Assembly (NCBI GenBank): GCA_040223615.1
Contig: JAVKFY010000061.1
Span: 1-64,000, forward strand
Source of the DNA: JAVKFY01 sp040223615
GTDB taxonomy: Bacteria; Pseudomonadota; Alphaproteobacteria; GCA-2731375
DNA: 64,000 bases
Direction of reading: 5' to 3'
Position 1 is the stretch's first letter. The number at the start of each line of letters is the position of its first letter. A program made the position numbers and the translations under genes. This document shows, piece after piece, positions 9,129-17,302 of this stretch. The notes below the pieces were generated by a model. The model was not told the DNA's origin, did no database searches, and worked only from the letters and a program-made list of their open reading frames with translations.

Positions 9129-9156
9129 TTGTGCCCGCGCACCACACTGTTACAAT
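9129..9156 (+). promoter_or_regulatory. Promoter of the HU-family gene
   Basis: TACAAT at 9151-9156 matches the -10 box at five of six positions; a weak TTG-containing -35 (TTGTGC, 9129-9134) lies 16 nt upstream. The -10 region is embedded in an imperfect dyad of CACAC and GTGTC. The transcript would have a leader of about 30 nt. Confidence 0.45.
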
Positions 9157-9190
9157 ATGTTGTGTCCACTATCAGTTGCAGGGGCTGAGC

Positions 9191-9475
9191 ATGAGCAAAG
9201 CTGCTTTTATCGAAACCGTCGCCCAGAAGGGCAAGTTGAGTAAGGCCGAGGCCAAGCGGGTCGTCGAGCTCGTGTTCGGCGAGATCGAGTCCGGCCTGAA
9301 GAGTTCCAAGAAAGAAGGCAAGTACACGATCGGCAACTTTGGCACCTTTTCGGTGCAGAAGCGGGCCGCGCGTAAGGGACGCAATCCGCAAACCGGCGAG
9401 CAGATCAAGATCAAGGCCTCCAAGGTCCTGAAGTTCCGGCCGGCGGCACAATTGCGCAAAGCGGCGGGCTGCTGA
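9191..9475 (+). CDS. HU family DNA-binding protein
   Basis: A 94-aa nucleoid protein. It shows the HU N-terminal helices (MSKAAFIETVAQKGKLSKAE), the GNFGTFSVQKRAAR strand region and the DNA-binding arm with the GRNPQTGEQIKIKA motif including the intercalating Pro. It bends DNA and helps compact the chromosome. AGGGG precedes ATG 9191. Transcribed alone, with its own promoter and an intrinsic terminator; the diverging protease gene starts 285 bp upstream. Confidence 0.93.
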   Translation: MSKAAFIETVAQKGKLSKAEAKRVVELVFGEIESGLKSSKKEGKYTIGNFGTFSVQKRAARKGRNPQTGEQIKIKASKVLKFRPAAQLRKAAGC

Positions 9476-9506
9476 CCGGCGGTTCCCGTAGCGCCAGATG
9501 GCTAGG

Positions 9507-9543
9507 ACGGCCCGCTCCCCCGGGGGCGGGCCGTTCTTCGTTT
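9507..9543 (+). terminator. Intrinsic terminator after the HU gene
   Basis: GC-rich hairpin: the arm beginning ACGGCCCGC at 9507 pairs with GCGGGCCGT ending at 9533, followed by the T-rich tract TTCTTCGTTT. Confidence 0.75.
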
Positions 9544-9668
9544 CAGCGACCGGCCGGTTTTCTCTATCATGGTACCGGAAAACCTGCTTCGGCCCATGCA
9601 TAGGGCAGTCGGAGCGAACGATCGCCGGCCGACCCGAACGTCCCGGCGCAGAAAAAAGGGGTAGTGCG

Positions 9669-10583
9669 ATGAAAAGCTTGGGCCGGACCCTGCTTGCCGC
9701 CGCCGTGCTGGTGTGCGCGGCGCCGTTGGCGTGGGCGCAGAGCAGCGGGCCGAACCTGCTGATCATGGGCGAGGACGCGGACGAGGACACGGTGCCGCGC
9801 AACAGCCGGGTGTTCAACCGGGTGATGAACGCGCTCGCCGAGCAAGTCAACGAGATGGGCTTCAACCTGTACGACGAGACCGCGATCACGCTGGACAACT
9901 TCGCCCAGGGCCGGGTGCGACGCACCGACGCCGAACTGATCGACATCGCCCGCTCGGTGCGTCAGCCGCCGATCGACGTGGTGATGCTGTTCGCGATCTA
10001 CGCCAGCGCCGAGAAACTGTCCTACACGACCAAGATCCGCGCCCGCATCGAGGGCCGCCTGCTGCAGGTCACCAACGGCCAGCGGATCGGCAATTTCGAG
10101 GTGGTGTCGCCCAACAGTTGGCGCGCGCCGGTCGACTGCAGCCGCGAATGCATCCTGGAAACCGTTGGCCAGAACGCCAAGACCCTGGCCGATGACCTCG
10201 GCGTGGTGCTGACCGACAAGCTGGCTTACCTGGTCGACGGCGGCGCCGGCGGCGACGGCTCCAGCAAGGACAGTGGCGGCCTGGCCACCGCCTACACGCT
10301 GAACTTCAGCCGCTTCACCGAGGACGAGATTCTCGACATCGAGGAGTATCTCGTCGTCTTCTCCGGCTATATCAGCCACCGCACCACGCGCGCGACGATG
10401 CGCAACGTGGAGTACTGGTACGAGTCGAAGATCGAGTCGTCGCGGCTGAACCGCAACCTGCGCAAGATGCTCGCGCAGCTTGAGATCAGCGGCCGGGTGG
10501 CGATGGACGGCAACGACGTGAAGATCGAGAAGATCACCCAGCGCGGTGAACGCCGCAAGCCGAAGAAAAGCGACGACTGGTGA
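9669..10583 (+). CDS. Exported protein of unknown function
   Basis: A 304-aa protein with a Sec signal peptide (MKSLGRTLLAAAVLVCAAPLAWA). The mature part is a mixed alpha/beta sequence with two Cys close together (DCSRECI) and a strongly basic C terminus (RGERRKPKKSDDW). The C-terminal third resembles small secretin- or flagellum-associated periplasmic domains in general character, but I cannot name a family. AAGGGG precedes ATG 9669. It stands alone between two hairpins. Confidence 0.7.
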   Translation: MKSLGRTLLAAAVLVCAAPLAWAQSSGPNLLIMGEDADEDTVPRNSRVFNRVMNALAEQVNEMGFNLYDETAITLDNFAQGRVRRTDAELIDIARSVRQPPIDVVMLFAIYASAEKLSYTTKIRARIEGRLLQVTNGQRIGNFEVVSPNSWRAPVDCSRECILETVGQNAKTLADDLGVVLTDKLAYLVDGGAGGDGSSKDSGGLATAYTLNFSRFTEDEILDIEEYLVVFSGYISHRTTRATMRNVEYWYESKIESSRLNRNLRKMLAQLEISGRVAMDGNDVKIEKITQRGERRKPKKSDDW

Positions 10584-10609
10584 TCGGGCGTGCGAGCCGA
10601 TAGAATCTC

Positions 10610-10641
10610 AAGGGCGGTCCAGCGGGGCCGCCCTTGTTCGT
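10610..10641 (+). terminator. Possible intrinsic terminator
   Basis: AAGGGCGG (10610-10617) pairs with CCGCCCTT (10628-10635), followed by the short T-rich GTTCGTT. It lies between an exported-protein gene and a membrane-protein gene; the T tract is weak. Confidence 0.45.
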
Positions 10642-10654
10642 TGGGAGGCGAGCC

Positions 10655-11110
10655 ATGGCGTATCTGATCGCGCTACACCTGCTGGGCGCCGTGGTCTGGG
10701 TCGGCGGCATGTTCTTCGCGCACATGGCGCTGCGCCCGTCGGTGGAGGTATTGCCGCCACCGCAGCGCCTGGCGCTGCTGGTCGAGACCCTGCGGCGCTT
10801 CTTCGCCTGGGTCTGGGTCTCGGTGCTGGTTCTGCTGGTCACCGGCTACATAATGATATTCGCCGTGTTCGGCGGCTTCGCCGGGCTCGGCCTGCACATC
10901 CACCTGATGCAAGTCATCGGGCTGGTGATGATGGCGTTGTTCGCGCACATCTGGTTCGTGCCGTTCAAGCGCCTGCGTGCCGCCGTCGCCGGCGAGGACT
11001 GGCCCACCGGCGGCGCCCAGATGCGCCAGATCCGGATGATCGTCGCGACCAACCTGGTGCTCGGCCTGATCCTGATCGTGATCGCCGGCGGCGGTCGCTA
11101 TTTCTACTAG
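10655..11110 (+). CDS. CopD-like four-helix membrane protein
   Basis: A 151-aa inner-membrane protein with four hydrophobic segments. Histidines lie at or near membrane ends (IALHLLGAVVWVGG, FFAHMALRP, LHIHLMQ, FAHIWFVPF), the pattern of CopD/heme-binding four-helix proteins. Copper or heme handling is inferred from this; no partner gene such as copC lies next to it. GGGAGG stands eight bases before ATG 10655. Its stop overlaps the stop of the convergent AhpD-like gene. Confidence 0.75.
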   Translation: MAYLIALHLLGAVVWVGGMFFAHMALRPSVEVLPPPQRLALLVETLRRFFAWVWVSVLVLLVTGYIMIFAVFGGFAGLGLHIHLMQVIGLVMMALFAHIWFVPFKRLRAAVAGEDWPTGGAQMRQIRMIVATNLVLGLILIVIAGGGRYFY

Positions 11111-11712
11111 CGGTGCGACCAGTCGTCGGGGTTGTCAGAGTCGTTCGGCGACAGCCCGATGATGTCGCCCTCGGTGGTGACGCCGAGACCCAGCACGGTG
11201 CGGTTGGCGTAGCTGAAATACGCTGTGACCTGGTTCAGTTCCAGGATGCGGCCGTCGTCGACGCCGGCCTCGCGCATCCCCGCCAGCATGGCCGCATCCA
11301 CCGAGCCCGGCGCCACGGTCAGCGCCCGCGCGTAGCGCAGCATCGCCAGTTCCGCGCCGTCGAAAGCCTCGTCCGGCCGGTCGGACCGCAGCGCGGCGAA
11401 CACCGCGTCGGAGCGCGCGTCGTCGGACAGCAGCCGGCGCAGGCCCGCGGCGTGGTGCTCGACGCAGTAGGCGCAGTCGTTCAGCAGACTGACATAGACC
11501 CCGACCGTCTCCAGGAAGGATTTCGACAGTTCGTTGGCGCTGTGGTGCAGGACGTACTTGTAGACCGTCATGTGCGCCTCCATCGTGTGCGGGCGCAGGC
11601 TGTGGACGGCCATGATGTTGTCGACATTGTCGCCCGGCCCCTTGATCCGGTCGTACAGGCGGCGCAGCTTGCCGTCGCTGTCGGCATAGGAAATCGTGCG
11701 GATCCAGGCCAT
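11107..11712 (-). CDS. Peroxidase-related AhpD-like protein
   Basis: A 201-aa protein of the carboxymuconolactone decarboxylase/AhpD superfamily (peroxidase-related enzyme group). The redox motif is intact: Cys80-Ala-Tyr-Cys83 followed by two His (CAYCVEHH), as needed for alkylhydroperoxidase chemistry. Cytosolic, no signal. It probably removes organic peroxides. The divergent sulfotransferase-like gene starts 35 bp upstream, so the two share a very short promoter region. Confidence 0.88.
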   Translation of the reverse strand: MAWIRTISYADSDGKLRRLYDRIKGPGDNVDNIMAVHSLRPHTMEAHMTVYKYVLHHSANELSKSFLETVGVYVSLLNDCAYCVEHHAAGLRRLLSDDARSDAVFAALRSDRPDEAFDGAELAMLRYARALTVAPGSVDAAMLAGMREAGVDDGRILELNQVTAYFSYANRTVLGLGVTTEGDIIGLSPNDSDNPDDWSHR

Positions 11713-11747
11713 GGGATGTCCTTCCAGATGACGCGCACGAGGATAAC

Positions 11748-12479
11748 GTGAGCGACGGCACGGTGCGCATAGCGATGTGGTCCGGCCCGCGCAACATCTC
11801 CACCGCGCTGATGCGGGCCTGGGAGAACCGGCCCGACACCGCGGTGTGGGACGAGCCGCTCTACGCCCACTACCTCGCGACGACCGACCTCGACCACCCG
11901 ATGCGAGAGGCGATCGTCGCCGCCTACCCAGCGGACTGGAAAACCATCACCGCTCGCTGTGCCGGGCCGGCGCCGGACGGCGCGGCGGTGTTTTACCAGA
12001 AGCACATGACGCACCACCTGCTGGACCAGGTCGGCCGCGACTGGCTGGATGGCCTGCGGCACGGCTTCCTGATCCGTGCGCCCGAGGAGGTACTGGCCTC
12101 CTACGCCGCCAAGCGAGAGTCGGTAACCGCCGCCGATCTCGGCTTCCAGCAGCAGGTCGACCTGTTCGACGCCATCGCCGACCGCCAGGGCAACGCGCCG
12201 CCGGTGTTCGATGCCCGCGACATCCTGGCCGACCCGGCAAGCGCGCTGGCCGCCATGTGTCGCGCCTTCGATGTCGCCTTCATGCCCGAGATGCTGTCCT
12301 GGCCCGCCGGACGGCGTGACAGCGACGGCCTGTGGGCGGCGCACTGGTATGGCGCGGTGGAACGCTCCACCGGCTGGCAACCGTACCGGGCGCCGATTGC
12401 CTCGCTTCCCGCCGACCTGGCCCGTATCGCGGACGCCTGCCGGCCGGCCTACGAAAGGCTCCAAGCCCACGCCGGGTGA
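11748..12479 (+). CDS. Sulfotransferase-like P-loop protein
   Basis: A 243-aa cytosolic protein. The N terminus reads IAMWSGPRNISTALMRAWEN, a PAPS-type phosphate-binding loop found in a group of bacterial sulfotransferase-family proteins often annotated near aminotransferases. The acceptor is unknown and the 3'-phosphate binding region is only loosely recognisable, so a sulfotransferase activity is inferred. Divergent from the AhpD-like gene; the lipoprotein gene follows 91 bp downstream. Confidence 0.75.
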   Translation: MSDGTVRIAMWSGPRNISTALMRAWENRPDTAVWDEPLYAHYLATTDLDHPMREAIVAAYPADWKTITARCAGPAPDGAAVFYQKHMTHHLLDQVGRDWLDGLRHGFLIRAPEEVLASYAAKRESVTAADLGFQQQVDLFDAIADRQGNAPPVFDARDILADPASALAAMCRAFDVAFMPEMLSWPAGRRDSDGLWAAHWYGAVERSTGWQPYRAPIASLPADLARIADACRPAYERLQAHAG

Positions 12480-12570
12480 ACCGGTCGGGAACATGCGCTT
12501 CGACATTTGCCGTCGAATCGCCCTTTCGCTAACGTTATCCACAGGTGATTCGCCGGGTGTGGGGGCACAA

Positions 12571-13203
12571 ATGGCCAGAGTGGTGGCTATCGCGACGGCG
12601 ACGTTGGCTGCGTTATCGCTGGCCGCCTGCGCCCTTCCCCTTCCGGTGGCCATTGCCACCTATGTCGCCGACGGCGTGCTGCTGGCGGCGACCGGCAAGA
12701 CCATGGGCGACACCGCCATTTCCACCGCCGCGGAACAGGACTGCGCCATCTGGCGCGTGCTGAAGGACGAGCCGGTGTGCCGCGACTACGCGCCCGGCGA
12801 AGCGCCGACCGTCGTGGCCCGCATACCCGACGCCGCCGAGGGCGGCGAAGGCGGCGTCTCGATTCCGGTCGCCGTGGTGCTGGGGCCCGTGCCGGTGCCG
12901 GATGACAAGCCGATCCTGATCGCCGACCTGCCGCCGTTGCCGCGGAACCGGCCAGTAGCCCTGGACGACGACGCATTCGACACCGTGCGCCTGGTGCAGA
13001 GCTATCTCACGGTCCTCGGCTACGCCGCCGGACCGGTCGACGGCATCGTCGGTCCGAGAACCCGCGGCGCCGTCGCCGCCTATGCCGAAAGCAGCCGCTT
13101 GCCGCGCGACTCGCAGCCCGACCGGGCCCTGTTGCGCCGCATCACCGCGCCGCACGGGCTGCCCGACCACGTGCTCGCCGGCCACCTCGCCGACGCTGGC
13201 TAG
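12571..13203 (+). CDS. Peptidoglycan-binding lipoprotein
   Basis: A 210-aa lipoprotein. Signal peptide with lipobox Leu-Ala-Ala-Cys20, so it is probably lipidated and anchored to a membrane. The C-terminal part (RLVQSYLTVLGYAAGPVDG, then VGPRTRGAV) is a PG_binding_1 domain. The middle is Pro-rich and low in complexity. It may link the outer membrane to the wall. ATG 12571 with GGGGG before it is chosen because it gives the intact lipobox. A 140-nt structured 3' region with an intrinsic terminator follows. Confidence 0.82.
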   Translation: MARVVAIATATLAALSLAACALPLPVAIATYVADGVLLAATGKTMGDTAISTAAEQDCAIWRVLKDEPVCRDYAPGEAPTVVARIPDAAEGGEGGVSIPVAVVLGPVPVPDDKPILIADLPPLPRNRPVALDDDAFDTVRLVQSYLTVLGYAAGPVDGIVGPRTRGAVAAYAESSRLPRDSQPDRALLRRITAPHGLPDHVLAGHLADAG

Positions 13204-13342
13204 CCAGCAGCATGGTTGTGGCATTTGCTAACCACATGGCGGTATTGCTTGCATTGGTTATGAAAACGCGGTCTTATGGTTTTGCCCATAACCGAGAGCG
13301 ACCTTGTTTCGACATGGTCAATCTTGCTTACCCCCTCTCACA

Positions 13343-13370
13343 GCGCTGCCTCTCGGCAGCGCTTTTTTCT
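13343..13370 (+). terminator. Intrinsic terminator with structured upstream region
   Basis: Perfect hairpin GCGCTGCC (13343-13350), loop TCTC, GGCAGCGC (13355-13362), then six T. It reads only on the plus strand. It ends transcripts of the lipoprotein gene or of a possible small RNA just upstream (13204-13342). Confidence 0.88.
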
Positions 13371-13381
13371 TGCGGCGACGT

Positions 13382-14143
13382 CTACAGCCGCAGGCCGCCA
13401 TCGACGGCGAGGCGCTGGCCGGTGATGTAGCCGGCCGCGGGCGACACCAGGAAATCGATCGCGGCGGCGATCTCGTCGGGCTGGCCAAGCCGGCCCATCG
13501 GCACCCGGCCCTTGGCCGCTTCCCAGCCGGCCGCGTTCAGCGCCGCGCTGGTGCCCTGATCCTTCTGCACATAGCCCGGCACGACGCAGTTCACGGTGAT
13601 CCCTGCGCCCGCCTCCTGGGCCGCCAGCGACAGCGCCGCCGCCTCCAGCCCGGCCTTCGCCGCCGCCGAGGCCGGCATGGTCACGCCGCCGAGCAGGAAC
13701 TTGTGCGCCACGAAGGAGCTGACGACGACGATACGTGGCGCCTGTCCGCGACGCAGCGACGGCAGCGCGGCCGCCGCCAGCCGGAAGAATGACGCGGTGA
13801 TCGCATCCAGCGAGCGCGCCAGCGCCGCCGCGTCGAGTTCCTCGAAGCCGCGCCGGTCGGCGAAACCGGCATTGGCGACCAGCACGTCGAGCCGCCCGAA
13901 GTCGGCCGTCGCCCGCTCGACCAGTCCGGCCGGCACCGCCTCGTCGGCCAGGTCGCCCAGCATTTGCTTGACTCGCGCGCCGGCCGCCTCGCACGACGCC
14001 GCGACCGCCGCCAGGCCGTCACGGTTCTGACCGGTGTGCAAGGCGAGGTCGCAGCCCGCCGCGGCAAGCCGGCCCGCGGCGGCGGCGCCGATTCCGGAAG
14101 CGGCACCGGTCAGCAGCACGACGCGGCGGTCGGGGTCGGTCAT
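13382..14143 (-). CDS. SDR family protein without the catalytic Tyr
   Basis: A 253-aa Rossmann-fold protein: TGAASGIGA for the dinucleotide, VANAG, a Ser pair (VVVSS, 142-143) and an SDR C-terminal end (ITGQRLAVDGGLRL). The classical Tyr-x-x-x-Lys is ASAAAKAG: Lys163 is kept but the Tyr position is Ser159. Either it is not an oxidoreductase of the usual kind or Ser takes over. No substrate can be proposed. The divergent beta-helix protein gene begins 65 bp upstream. Confidence 0.85.
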   Translation of the reverse strand: MTDPDRRVVLLTGAASGIGAAAAGRLAAAGCDLALHTGQNRDGLAAVAASCEAAGARVKQMLGDLADEAVPAGLVERATADFGRLDVLVANAGFADRRGFEELDAAALARSLDAITASFFRLAAAALPSLRRGQAPRIVVVSSFVAHKFLLGGVTMPASAAAKAGLEAAALSLAAQEAGAGITVNCVVPGYVQKDQGTSAALNAAGWEAAKGRVPMGRLGQPDEIAAAIDFLVSPAAGYITGQRLAVDGGLRL

Positions 14144-14208
14144 CTTGTGGGGTCTCCTCGTCGGCCCGGATCGGCTATCTTGGCGCGGTCCGGGCAAAGG
14201 AGAAACCG

Positions 14209-15387
14209 ATGATCGCGCGGCCGGCGCGCCTGATGCTGTCGCTGGTGCTGATGCTGGCGAGCGCCGCGTGGCTGGCGTCGCCGGCCACCGCCGAGGCGCG
14301 CCACCGCGTCACCTTGCCGGAAAAACCCACAACGGCGCGCACAGTGCACGTCTGCCGCAAGGCCGAGCAGGACAATTGCTTCGAATCGATCGGCGCCGCG
14401 TTGGCCGTGAGCGGCAAGGACAATATCCGCGTGGTGGTCCATTGCGGCCACTATCGGGGCGACAGCGCCGACCTGACGCAGGCTTCGAACCTGGTGATCG
14501 AAGGCGCGCCGTGCGGCAACGGGCGCCTGCCGATCCTCGATGCCGCGGGCCGGTCGCAACGCCACCTGGGCGCCTATCCCTGGCTCGGCCAGGACGCGGC
14601 GGTGAACCTTTGGGTCGAGGGCATCGAGTTTCGCGGCAACCATGTCTCCGGCAACGGCGCGCCGTTTCACATCGGCGGCTCCGGCGAGGTCATGCTCAAG
14701 AACATTGTGATGACCAACAACGACAACGGCGTCGTGGTCAGCAGTCTGTTCGCCGGCACCGTCTACATTGTCGACAGCGTGTTCCGCGACAACGGCTATG
14801 GTTCGCCTGGGCGCACCCACCATGTCTCCATCGCCTGCCGGTCGGCGTGCCTGACGGTGGTCCTGGACAGCTACTTCGGAAAGATCCTGCAGGGCGGCAA
14901 CCATATCCAGGTGCATGGCGACATCTTTGCCATCGGCAACATGTTCATCGACGAGCCGACCGCGGTCGCCGCGCGCATGATCGATACCGCGCCGGAGGCC
15001 TGCCGCGTCAAGAATCCGGACGCACAGTCGCCGTGCCTGGTGGCGGAGAACTACATGCTGAAGAATCACGATGCGATCAGCAGCCAGTTCATCAACGTCG
15101 GCGCCTCGGCCGATGTCGACAGCGCGGCGACAGGTATCGTGATCCGCGACAACGTTGCGCTATCCTTGCGCGACAACACGGTACTGGTCGGCAACCTGCA
15201 GCCCAACACGACTGTCCTGGTGCGCAGCAACCTGTTGGTGGTGAAGGACACGGCGCGTTGCACCAGCACCGGCCTACGCTGCCTGATCTCGGTCGAGGAT
15301 CCGCTGACCACGGTGGAGAGCAACATCGTCTCGGGCGATCCGAGCGACCTGCCGACGCTGTTCCTGCGCCGCGACACAAGCAAATAG
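14209..15387 (+). CDS. Exported right-handed beta-helix protein
   Basis: A 392-aa protein with a signal peptide ending near ASPATAEA. The mature sequence has repeating short strands with Asn and Gly turns (EFRGNHVSGNGAPFHIGG, MTNNDNGVVVSS, VFRDNGYGS), typical of the parallel beta-helix of pectate lyase-like or NosD-like proteins. Several paired Cys suggest disulfides in the periplasm or outside. No lyase catalytic triad is recognisable, so function is unknown. AAGGAG lies just before ATG 14209. Confidence 0.75.
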   Translation: MIARPARLMLSLVLMLASAAWLASPATAEARHRVTLPEKPTTARTVHVCRKAEQDNCFESIGAALAVSGKDNIRVVVHCGHYRGDSADLTQASNLVIEGAPCGNGRLPILDAAGRSQRHLGAYPWLGQDAAVNLWVEGIEFRGNHVSGNGAPFHIGGSGEVMLKNIVMTNNDNGVVVSSLFAGTVYIVDSVFRDNGYGSPGRTHHVSIACRSACLTVVLDSYFGKILQGGNHIQVHGDIFAIGNMFIDEPTAVAARMIDTAPEACRVKNPDAQSPCLVAENYMLKNHDAISSQFINVGASADVDSAATGIVIRDNVALSLRDNTVLVGNLQPNTTVLVRSNLLVVKDTARCTSTGLRCLISVEDPLTTVESNIVSGDPSDLPTLFLRRDTSK

Positions 15388-15414
15388 CGACACCCGGCCA
15401 CTGGGAGGCCCACC

Positions 15415-16116
15415 ATGCTCGACGAACACCCAACCCTGACGATCCGCCGCGCGTGGAGCCGGCCGTCGGCCGACGACATCGCTGCCTTCGCCGGCATCCT
15501 GACCGGAAACGTGGTCGATGCGCTGGGCGGTCGCGGCGCCATGCACCACACGATCAAGCCGCTGGCCGACGCCACCGGCGCCACGCCGGCGATCTGCGGC
15601 CCGGCGCTGCCCTGCTGGACCGGGCCGGACGACAACCTGGCCCTGGCCGCGTCGCTGGCCTTCATCCAGCCCGGCGACGTTCTGGTCTGTGCCACCGACA
15701 GCTTCACCGGCTCGGCGGTCAGCGGCGACCTGGTCCTCGGCATGGCCAGGAATAACGGCGCCACCGGCCTGGTTACCGACGGCGCGGTGCGCGATCTGCC
15801 GGGCATCCACGCCGTCGGTTTGCCGGTCTTCTGCACCGCCGTGACGCCGAATTCACCGGCACGCAGCGGCCCTGGCACGGTCGGCCTGGAGGTCGTGGTC
15901 GGCGGCGTGCAGGTGGCACCCGGCGACCTGATCGTCGGCGACGGCGACGGTATCGTGGTGGTGCCGCAGGCGATCCTGGCCGAGACCCGCGCCCGCCTCG
16001 CCGAGGTCCGCAAGGCCGAGGCCGCGACCGAGAAGCGGGTGATGCAGGAGGGTCTGAAGCAGCCCGACTATCTCGGTCCGCTGCTCGACTCGCCCAAGGT
16101 GCGCTACGTCGACTGA
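15415..16116 (+). CDS. RraA family protein (HMG/CHA aldolase-like)
   Basis: A 233-aa protein of the RraA/4-hydroxy-4-methyl-2-oxoglutarate aldolase family. The conserved Arg-Asp pair is in TDGAVRDLPGI, and the C-terminal GGVQVAPGDLIVGDGDGI block is diagnostic. Metal-dependent retro-aldol cleavage or decarboxylation of a 2-oxo diacid is likely. It overlaps the next gene by one base (TGATG), so it is the first gene of a three-gene catabolic operon with an FAD oxidase and an acyl-CoA dehydrogenase. Confidence 0.88.
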   Translation: MLDEHPTLTIRRAWSRPSADDIAAFAGILTGNVVDALGGRGAMHHTIKPLADATGATPAICGPALPCWTGPDDNLALAASLAFIQPGDVLVCATDSFTGSAVSGDLVLGMARNNGATGLVTDGAVRDLPGIHAVGLPVFCTAVTPNSPARSGPGTVGLEVVVGGVQVAPGDLIVGDGDGIVVVPQAILAETRARLAEVRKAEAATEKRVMQEGLKQPDYLGPLLDSPKVRYVD

Positions 16117-17291
16117 TGGCCGACGTCGTCGTCATCGGCGGCGCGGTGATGGGCAGCGCCGTGGCCTACTTCCTGACCGCCGATCCGGCGTTCCAGGGCG
16201 AGGTCGTGGTGGTGGAGCCGGACCCGAGCTATGCCAACACCGCCACCGCGCGCTCCTGGGGCGGGCTGCGCCAGCAATTCTCCACGCCGGAGAACATCCT
16301 GATCGGGCGTTTTGGCGTCGATTTCGTGCGCGCGGCCCCGGACCTGCTCGAGGTCGACGGCGACAAGCCCGCCTTCAGCTTCCGCGAGCAAGGCTACCTG
16401 GTCCTCGCCACCGACGGCGGCTGGGAGCAGCTTGGCGCCAACGTCGAGCTGCAGAACAGCCTTGGCGCCGATATCGAGCTGCTGCCGCGGGCACAACTGC
16501 GCGACCGTTTCTCCTGGTTGAGCGTGGATGACCTGGCCGGCGGGGCCTTCGGGCGGCGGCACGAGGGCTGGATCGACCCCTATTCGCTGCTGCAGGCATT
16601 TCGCCGCAAGGCGCGGGCGCAGGGCGCGCATTACGTCCACGACCGCGTGGTCGGCATAGACGTGGTCGATGGCAAGGCCACCGGCGTCAGGCTCGGTTCC
16701 GGCGAACCGATCGCCGCGGCCCACGTCGTCAACGCCGCCGGGCCGGCGGCCGGACGGATCGCGGCGCTTGCCGGCATCAAGCTGCCGGTCAGCCCCCGTA
16801 AACGCATGAGCTACGCGTTCGATTGCCGCGAGGGGCCACGGCACATGCCGCTCGTCTTCGATATCTCCGGTACCGGCATGCGGCCGGAGGGCAACCAGTA
16901 TATGGCCATTCTGGGACCCGACGAGGCCGACGACGTCGATGCCGATCCCGACGACTTCGAGCCCGAGGACGCCCGCTTCGCCGAGGTGATCTGGCCGATC
17001 ATCGCCGCCCGTGTCCCGGCCTTCGAGGCGATCAAGCTGGCGCGCTCCTGGGCCGGCCACTACGACTACAACCACTTCGACCACAACGCCGTCATCGGAC
17101 CGCACCCGGAGCTCGGCAACTTCCATTTCTGCAACGGCTTCTCCGGCCATGGCATCCAGCAGTCGCCGGCCGCCGGCCGCGCCGTCGCCGAACTGATCGT
17201 GAACGGGTCATTCCAGACGCTCGACCTCACGCGCTTCGGCTACGCCCGCATCGCAAACAACGCGCCCCTGCGCGAACAGAACGTCGTCTGA
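16116..17291 (+). CDS. FAD-dependent oxidoreductase (DAO family)
   Basis: A 391-aa flavoenzyme with an N-terminal FAD-binding Rossmann motif (VVVIGGAVMGSAVAYFL), the RSWGGLRQQFS segment and the C-terminal GFSGHGIQQSPAAGRA block of the D-amino-acid oxidase/sarcosine oxidase superfamily. It likely oxidises an amine or a 2-hydroxy acid. Its start overlaps the RraA stop, and the acyl-CoA dehydrogenase gene starts 11 nt after its stop. Confidence 0.9.
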   Translation: MADVVVIGGAVMGSAVAYFLTADPAFQGEVVVVEPDPSYANTATARSWGGLRQQFSTPENILIGRFGVDFVRAAPDLLEVDGDKPAFSFREQGYLVLATDGGWEQLGANVELQNSLGADIELLPRAQLRDRFSWLSVDDLAGGAFGRRHEGWIDPYSLLQAFRRKARAQGAHYVHDRVVGIDVVDGKATGVRLGSGEPIAAAHVVNAAGPAAGRIAALAGIKLPVSPRKRMSYAFDCREGPRHMPLVFDISGTGMRPEGNQYMAILGPDEADDVDADPDDFEPEDARFAEVIWPIIAARVPAFEAIKLARSWAGHYDYNHFDHNAVIGPHPELGNFHFCNGFSGHGIQQSPAAGRAVAELIVNGSFQTLDLTRFGYARIANNAPLREQNVV

Positions 17292-17302
17292 CGAGGAAAC
17301 CG

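Noticed and set aside
10546..11751. A 401-codon plus-strand frame crossing the CopD-like and AhpD-like genes
   Set aside because: It overlaps two better-supported genes and looks like random GC-rich translation.
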